The translations under genes and the position numbers were made by a program. This document shows, in pieces, positions 60,001 to 64,000 of a stretch of 64,000 nt of DNA. The stretch's first letter is position 1; each line of letters begins with the position of its first letter. The notes beneath the pieces are model-generated. The model ran no database searches. It had not been told where the DNA came from and saw only the letters and a program-made list of their open reading frames with translations. The DNA is from Solenopsis invicta. Its lineage: Eukaryota > Arthropoda > Insecta > Hymenoptera > Formicidae. The stretch is taken from positions 26,468,501 through 26,532,500 of the forward strand of contig NC_052668.1 in assembly GCF_016802725.1 (NCBI RefSeq), in the 5' to 3' direction.

Positions 60001-61540
60001 AAATCGATAATGGTAACAAGTCACTTAAAAAAAAAAGAAATTTCGAACAGCAACGCATTATTTTTATAAAGGAACATTTCAAACAGTGGTTGTTAGAATG
60101 TCAAAACTTCTTGCAGCATCGAAAATTCTTGATTCCATTCCCATTGAATATTCCTCATAATTATTTTATTTGATCCAACCGGGTTACTTTCAGCATTTGT
60201 GTCTAGCTCCATTTTTAGATATTTCAATAAAACTATTCTTTTCATGTAAAAACTTTTGTTTTTAAAACATTTTTGCGTGTTTTCTATTTTAACAATACGT
60301 GTTTAAAAATACAAAAACCGATTTTTTCCATGGAAGTGTTTTCTTTTCCTTTCTTTTAATCATCTTGTAAAAAAAATGTTTCCTATTTTAATCTATACAC
60401 TAAAAACTTGTGAAAACCGGGAAGAACAGTAGCGTACGTTTTCCTGTAAGGTAACAAATCGGAATGCAATAAAGTGTGCGCATTTCGAAAAATTCGCGTA
60501 CGCAGCCAGGTTTTATTGCATCACGCACTGGAGAGCGAGGCGAGATAATTGAAGCTCACTGATTACTCGGTCAAATTTACAGGATCGCCGCGACTCGCGC
60601 GAACACAATCGCGATTCGGCACGTAACGTGTATTGCATCGTAAAACAGGGGCCCCGGCGGGCGGCGGCGTGGCCCCGGTAAAAGCGTGGCACTGTTCGAG
60701 TATATCGCCGCTCGAAAATTGTTTAGTCGCTTGTTACGCGCGCCGCGTAGGGGATAATCCATTTCGTCACCTTAATGAGAATCCCTCGTAACGTAGCGAT
60801 CCTATTGATTTTCGACGTTCAACATTTTTCCGCGGAATCGATTGTAATGCCTTTGCAGGGCGGAGTATACCTTAAGGAGATACGACCGAAAAATCTGTTT
60901 TAATTTATTTCAAATTATATAGAACATTATTTAAAAAGTGTCATTAATATTAGGATAAGTGTACTCTATACATGGGCTAGTACCAATGTGTCCTACTTGC
61001 TGTTTCTAAGCAGTTGCATGGTGAATTGAACAAAGAACGCTAGTGTGTCGTATAGGCTGTCAACGTGACTTGTTTGCAACAGTTGACTGCTCAGTTTGAT
61101 ATTCTGTTTTTAACAGTGAGGTCAGCAGTAGAATTTTCGTAATTGTATTTCTTATGATCTAATTTTGTAGAAAAGTTGTTTTTTGTAACTCTCACATGAT
61201 GGCTATTATCTCCGCAGTTCATATTATTGTATCTCAATATTTATACTTTACAACGCAATATTTTATTTATATTTTCGTCAGAGCGTCCTGCTTATAACCA
61301 AAAAAGAAAAACTCTTTGTAAGGAAAAACTAATATAACTTAATTATTGTTAGATCAATAACAAGTACACACGCACACATTGATTGTAATGTTTTTTTCAG
61401 TACTTTTATTATTTCAGATAATAAATTTTAGTCCATTTACTAAACTATACATAAGCCATGATTATATGGGGGAAAATAAAGATAAGTCAATTGTTCACTT
61501 AATAGATTGCTAACAAAAATAGTTCTTTATGTAATCTGAG
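60001..61540. other. Gene-free stretch
   Basis: AT-rich except a CpG-rich segment at 60480-60870 (containing CCCCGGCGGGCGGCGGCG) that could be a promoter island. No exon recognised. Confidence 0.35.
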
Positions 61541-62425
61541 GGGGTAATGACTTAATGTAATCGTAGGACAGTGTTTCCGTAATCATAAAATCTTTACAAA
61601 ATCCTCATGTAATCATTTAGCAATCGGATATAATCATGAAGTCAGAAGAAATCACTAGAAATCATAATAAAATCACCAGAAATCATATGCAATCAGTAAA
61701 AATCATTTTGGATTTCGGTGTAATCATCGAAAACTATATATAATCATCACCAAATTTTAGATGAAATCACATATGATTATCACGAAATTTGATGAAAGCA
61801 GTGCAAGCTTTTGACTATTGTAATAAATTTTCGATTAAAATCAGTTATCAGTTACTACTCTATGCAGTTTCTAAAAATAGACCACTTCAAATGTTCATGA
61901 CCTTTCTGTTTTAAAAAAAAATCTTTCATCAACCATAATGAATTGCAATAAAGGCTTAATAATGTGATAATGTTAGTAATATTTTAATTTTACAGAAAAA
62001 ATTTAATAATTTATAATTAAAAATTATAAAATATATTAGGCTATTTTTAAATTATTTCAATAATTTAAAGAAAAATTTATTTAAATAAATTGCATAAAGT
62101 AATAATAATAATATAAGTAAAGAGTTAGTAAATTATTAATTTTTTTACTATAGAAATTTTATAGTAAGGAAACGGTCAAGTGTATTCCTATTTTTTGAGC
62201 AGTTACCCCTCAATTTAATTTTATTTTAAAGAAACTTGCAATCAATAATGATATTTCTAGTCAAACAAAATCATTTTTAATCACAAAAAATCTAATAATT
62301 ACACATTCAATCATGAAAAATTATTGTGTAATTAGATGAAATTATTTGTAATCAGATATAATCATATAAAATCAAATAAAATTATGTAATTTGTGGTACA
62401 ACATTTTAGTTAATAATTACCTCTT
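61541..62425. mobile_element. AATCA-rich transposon upstream of receptor copy D
   Basis: The left end GGGGTAATGACTTAATGTAA matches the complement of the right end at 28955. Then follow AATCA words about every 10-12 bases (61555-61760), an internal terminus-like TTGAGCAGTTACCCC at about 62195-62209, and the block also found before copies A-C (62305-62400). It gives the fuller form of the remnants at 962, 6106 and 9690. An AT-rich piece around 61980-62190 is extra relative to 28218-28955. Confidence 0.65.
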
Positions 62426-63528
62426 CCGTGTAATCTTATACGTTAATAAGTCATTAAGAATGTCATATGTTAATAAACTTATATGTAATATTGGATCACT
62501 TTATCTACTTTTCTAACACATTTGAAAAAGAAGAAAACATAATTAGTTGAATACATATGTACTCGGTCTGAGTTAAATAAAACTTTTCCTAAAAATCTTC
62601 ACGTAAATATTTCAAACTGTTTAAATTAATATTTGAAAATGTTTTCTATTTTGAATCTATCAGTTTTTAACTTTGGAAACAATAAAAAAATCAGAAAAAA
62701 TCTTAAAGCTTAGAAGGCCATATAGAGTATGTACAGTTATCATAGTATTATATCTGTATTAGTCACTCCTATTGCGTTCTTTTTATTTAACACGTTAAGC
62801 GCCACGCTGGTCCCTAGGAACCGGCGCTAGACCTTCCGTTCAGGCCTCGCCGGCGCCGGTCCGTACGGATCGGTAAAACCCGCTTGACGGCTAATTATGG
62901 CCTGAACGGAACGGCACGTAAAACCGGCGTGGCGCTTAACGTGTTAACAAAATTCGAATTTAATTCAACTAGGGATACTTTTGATTTCGTAAATACGTAT
63001 AAGACTAATTTTTATATTTGAAAAATGTCACATACAAATAAATTAATTTTAACATTCTTCATATGTGAGATATTTAAATATTAACTGTTAAAAAAATTAC
63101 CATTTATATTCATTTTGTTTTCATTAAATTTAATTTCTGTTAATGTATTACGTGTATATTACTGCACAACAAAAAGCACAACAAAAAGATAGTGATCCCT
63201 TTAGGAGGAAAATGTAAAAAGATTTATTTAATTAATGTACAATATGCTAATACGTATACAACGTAAAATAATATAAATATTTAAATTATAGAAATATAAA
63301 CCTTCTAAAAATTTTAATAATATTGTAATACAATATATAAATCCACTTATGAAAAAATAATTTTACTTTTGTTATATTTTAATATGCTCGTATCATTGAT
63401 CACTATCTCTTGTAGTTAGCACTTGAATGTTTCAAGACTGATTACCTAATTAAGTTAGTTAATTATGAAAATGCCCTTTAATTTAATAAATTAAATGCAA
63501 TTAATTGGCGAACTAAGCACGCTAAACA
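62426..63528 (+). repeat. Duplicated 5' flank of copy D
   Basis: Aligns with 6236-7104 and about 9826-11258, and shows that copy D belongs to the same duplication family although it lies 50 kb away. Interrupted by the TTAA element at 62791-62943. Non-coding. Confidence 0.6.
62791..62943. mobile_element. 153-base piggyBac-type MITE, TTAA target
   Basis: Inverted ends CACGTTAAGCGCCACGC and its exact complement, flanked by TTAA at 62787-62790 and 62944-62947. The paralogous sites before copies B (TTTAACAAAATTC near 6517) and C (near 10229) are empty with a single TTAA, which demonstrates insertion with TTAA duplication. The interior is GC-rich with CCGGCGCTAG/CGCCGGTCC palindromes, in sharp contrast to the AT-rich surroundings. 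Non-autonomous. Confidence 0.9.
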
Positions 63529-63590
63529 TATAAATAAAACGCAATTTAATATTGTGCAAGTAGAACGTTCTTCGACGTGCACGAAGCATC
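63529..63590 (+). promoter_or_regulatory. Core promoter of receptor copy D
   Basis: TATAAAT at 63529-63535, then AAAACGCAATTTAATATTG and TGCAAGTAGAACGTTCTTCG, 232 bases before the ATG, as in the other three copies. Confidence 0.6.
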
Positions 63591-63760
63591 AGGGAAAATT
63601 TACGACGTGTTTGCTTCTCAGAGTGTTTCGCTTCTAGACAAGATTTACATTTTTTTCTATAAAATATTCTGTATCACAAAGATTTATAATATGTAATCAG
63701 CATCTATACTCTCGTTTGGAAAATAATAAGAATCTATTAGCAAGATAATAAGAGGCAAAA

Positions 63761-64000
63761 ATGGAGCAGAAAGTACATGTGCAAGTGAAGGACAACTCGC
63801 CGTCGATAGAGCGCATCTTACGTCCAATATCGTACTGCGCCTGGCTCTTGGGCGTCGGGATTGCACATCCGCGAAAGTGTCCAAAAGCTACAACGATAAT
63901 GATACGTATAATTCACATGGCTGTGTGTTCCTATATCATGATATGCGACACAAAAGATTTCTATTTTTTCATATCGTATTATTCTGACAATATTCAGTTC
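63761..64000 (+). CDS. Gustatory receptor copy D, 5' part of exon 1, cut by window end
   Basis: Eighty open codons of exon 1 of a fourth receptor. It starts MEQKVHVQVKDNSPSIERIL, keeps RPISYCAWLLGVGIAHPRKC, then a first membrane span near residues 43-62, and enters the variable extracellular part when the window ends. The conserved promoter lies 232 bases upstream, and GGCAAAA precedes the ATG as in the other copies. No lesion in the visible part. It lies on the + strand, opposite to Mitf, about 50.7 kb past the end of copy C. Confidence 0.82.
   Translation, partial: MEQKVHVQVKDNSPSIERILRPISYCAWLLGVGIAHPRKCPKATTIMIRIIHMAVCSYIMICDTKDFYFFISYYSDNIQF

Noticed and set aside
1..64000. tRNA, rRNA, known microRNA genes or CRISPR-like arrays
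   Set aside because: No cloverleaf with intact stems, no rRNA-like stretch, no familiar insect microRNA sequence and no spacer-repeat array was seen by eye; the hairpins found behave like transposon foldbacks.

Overview
The window looks like nuclear DNA of a hymenopteran insect, most likely an ant. Two things point there: a small tandem family of chemosensory receptor genes of the insect gustatory receptor (7tm_7) type, and a split gene whose exons encode the bHLH-leucine-zipper transcription factor Mitf in an insect-like form. The DNA is a mosaic of very AT-rich stretches carrying the receptors and most repeats, and CpG-rich stretches around and inside Mitf. Intact coding sequence covers only a few per cent of the window.

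Layout. (1) 1-15.7 kb: a receptor cluster on the + strand. Gr copy A (2659-4289) and copy B (7333-8865) are intact three-exon genes. Copy C (11491-13013) is broken by a 7-base deletion in exon 2. Each copy has the same TATA-type promoter about 230 bases before its ATG, and the flanking blocks were duplicated with the genes. Because the blocks are paralogous, they show filled and empty sites for several small DNA transposons. (2) 15.7-33 kb: no gene recognised; foldback elements, a tandem duplication, CpG-rich islands and microsatellites. (3) 34.6-54 kb: three exons of Mitf on the - strand (53895-53970, 41610-41886, 34641-34883), separated by introns of about 12.0 and 6.7 kb. They encode the basic/helix-1 part, helix 2 plus leucine zipper, and the acidic C-terminus with the stop. 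The 5' exons were not found. (4) 54-61.5 kb: repeats (a dead mariner transposase fragment, two long foldbacks) and a cluster of three CACGTG boxes of the kind bound by MITF/TFEB proteins, upstream of the bHLH exon. (5) 61.5-64 kb: an AATCA-rich transposon, a TTAA-flanked MITE, and the promoter and first 80 codons of a fourth receptor (copy D), cut by the window end.

Biologically the receptors would be membrane taste receptors in sensory neurons, each apparently with its own promoter. Mitf is the probable single-copy regulator of lysosome and nutrient genes. Mitf lies between receptor copies C and D on the opposite strand. Copy D may even sit inside an upstream Mitf intron, since no 5' Mitf exon was found before it. 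All functional statements rest on motif recognition by eye; no database search was run.
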